Part shown: positions 13,909 to 14,501 of the stretch, one piece after another | Position numbering within the stretch: position 1 is the stretch's first letter | How the letters are laid out: every line of letters starts with the position of its first letter | Assembly: GCA_036745415.1 (NCBI GenBank) | Contig: DAIOGF010000007.1 | Span: 1-14,501, forward strand | Direction of reading: 5' to 3' | From: CAILQE01 sp036745415 | Lineage (GTDB): Bacteria > Patescibacteriota > Saccharimonadia > Saccharimonadales > UBA4665 | DNA: 14,501 nt | Made by a program: the position numbers and the translations under genes | The notes under the pieces: generated by a model | Told to the model about the DNA's origin: nothing | What the model saw: the letters and a program-made list of their open reading frames with translations, nothing else | Databases searched by the model: none

Positions 13909-13914
13909 TATAAT
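13909..13914 (+). promoter_or_regulatory. -10 box of the glycine-rich protein gene
   Basis: TATAAT (13909-13914) sits right after the FKBP stop and predicts a start near 13921, twelve bases before the ATG at 13933. The gene thus seems separately transcribed. No clear -35 was found, and no hairpin terminator exists for the upstream operon. Confidence 0.45.
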
Positions 13915-13932
13915 AAATTTTGTAACCAGCAA

Positions 13933-14501
13933 ATGAATAATGCATTTGTCTTAATATCAATGATTAATATTAAAAAAATACATAGAACAATATTGGGTCT
14001 GATAATTTCAGCCATTGTAATTTTAGCTAATATATTTTGCGCTTATCTTCCAGTCGCTGCTGCCACACCTACGACAACTACTATAAATTCAGGAAGTAGT
14101 ACTTTTACCATTCCTAATGGGGTATTTAGCATGTATGTTGAATTATGGGGCGCGGGTGGTGGTGGAGGTGGTGGTTTAGGTGGACCTTCAGGTAACGGAG
14201 AAGGTGGTGGAACAGGTGGTGGTGGAGGTGAATACGTAAAAATTCTTATTAGTAATCTAACTCCTGGTCAAACAATAAGTTATAGTGTTGGATCCGGTGG
14301 AGCAGCAGGTGCCTCTTCGGGAGGCAATGGTTCTAATGGTGGAGCTACTTCAATTACTTATAGTTCTATCTCTGATACAGCAAATCCTGGTAACGGTGGT
14401 ATTGGTGGAAGCAATCTTCCGGCTTCTGGGGGATCAGGGGGTAGTGGGGCTACAATCAATATAGGTACGCAGCTGCAAGAAAATTCTGGAACTAACGGAT
14501 G
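13933..14501 (+). CDS. Secreted glycine-rich protein, partial (cut by window end)
   Basis: The frame is open from ATG 13933 to the last base (189 codons so far); a second ATG at 13960 (residue 10) is an equally good start. A signal peptide is clear: basic KKIHR (14-18), a hydrophobic core (about 20-40), then PVAAA (40-44), a signal-peptidase-I-like site before Thr45. A Thr/Ser linker precedes a beta-rich unit FTIPNGVFSMYVELWGAGG (58-76), which opens the long glycine-rich region (more than one third Gly, many GG and GGG runs). This N-terminal unit recurs in glycine-rich tail-fibre-like and surface proteins that begin with 'F.IP.GV..V.V.LWGAGGGGG'. Function is unknown. It is probably exported and could act in attachment to a host cell, given the organism type. 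The C-terminus is missing. Confidence 0.85.
   Translation, partial: MNNAFVLISMINIKKIHRTILGLIISAIVILANIFCAYLPVAAATPTTTTINSGSSTFTIPNGVFSMYVELWGAGGGGGGGLGGPSGNGEGGGTGGGGGEYVKILISNLTPGQTISYSVGSGGAAGASSGGNGSNGGATSITYSSISDTANPGNGGIGGSNLPASGGSGGSGATINIGTQLQENSGTNG

Noticed and set aside
14030..14070. Lipoprotein signal in the glycine-rich protein (Cys36)
   Set aside because: The cysteine is inside the hydrophobic core (ANIFCAYLP) without a proper lipobox; PVAAA before Thr45 fits signal peptidase I better.
14140..14240. GGT/GGA repeats as a DNA-level tandem repeat array or CRISPR
   Set aside because: They are irregular glycine codons in an open frame, with no constant repeat unit or spacers.

Overview
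The window is AT-rich (roughly one third G+C by eye) and very densely packed. It looks like a chromosomal piece of a reduced-genome bacterium of the Candidate Phyla Radiation (Patescibacteria), most likely Candidatus Saccharibacteria (TM7) or a close relative. This assignment is an inference from compact AT-rich genes, UGA used as a normal stop (recombinase and CNNM genes, which argues against the UGA-recoding CPR groups), and an actinobacterial-flavoured gene set (WhiB-like protein, short Ino1, CDP-alcohol phosphatidyltransferase, glucosylglycerate-hydrolase-like GH63 protein). No 16S or ribosomal protein is present to confirm it.

Left end (1-1886): the end of an apparently integrated element. 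A promoter region with a perfect DnaA-box match, a hairpin and a 22-bp-phased direct repeat precedes a 62-aa unknown protein. This is coupled to a 498-aa large serine recombinase, and that is coupled by ATGA to a third reading frame. The third frame has an excellent ribosome binding site but runs directly into the 3' end of a tRNA-Gln(CUG) gene on the other strand. This looks like an element/chromosome junction at the tRNA 3' end; the far end of the element lies outside the window.

Middle (1887-5742): tRNA-Gln, then a WhiB-like iron-sulfur-type regulator, then a tight minus-strand operon of myo-inositol-1-phosphate synthase, a CNNM/CorC-type CBS membrane protein and a DUF2177 membrane protein. 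Divergent from this operon is a CDP-alcohol phosphatidyltransferase. With Ino1 it could make phosphatidylinositol phosphate-type lipid.

Centre right (5743-8854): RmuC on the plus strand converges with a minus-strand pair (yajQ, then a GH63-like glycoside hydrolase). The convergent stops share the palindrome TTAA.

Right (8855-14501): a plus-strand operon pheS, HIT-like, pheT, NUDIX, membrane-anchored FKBP, with gaps of -1 to 5 bases. Then comes a separately promoted secreted glycine-rich protein, cut by the window end. Several host genes have a TATAAT-like box only 7-10 bases before the start codon and no Shine-Dalgarno, which suggests leaderless mRNAs. The element genes, by contrast, have good Shine-Dalgarno sites.
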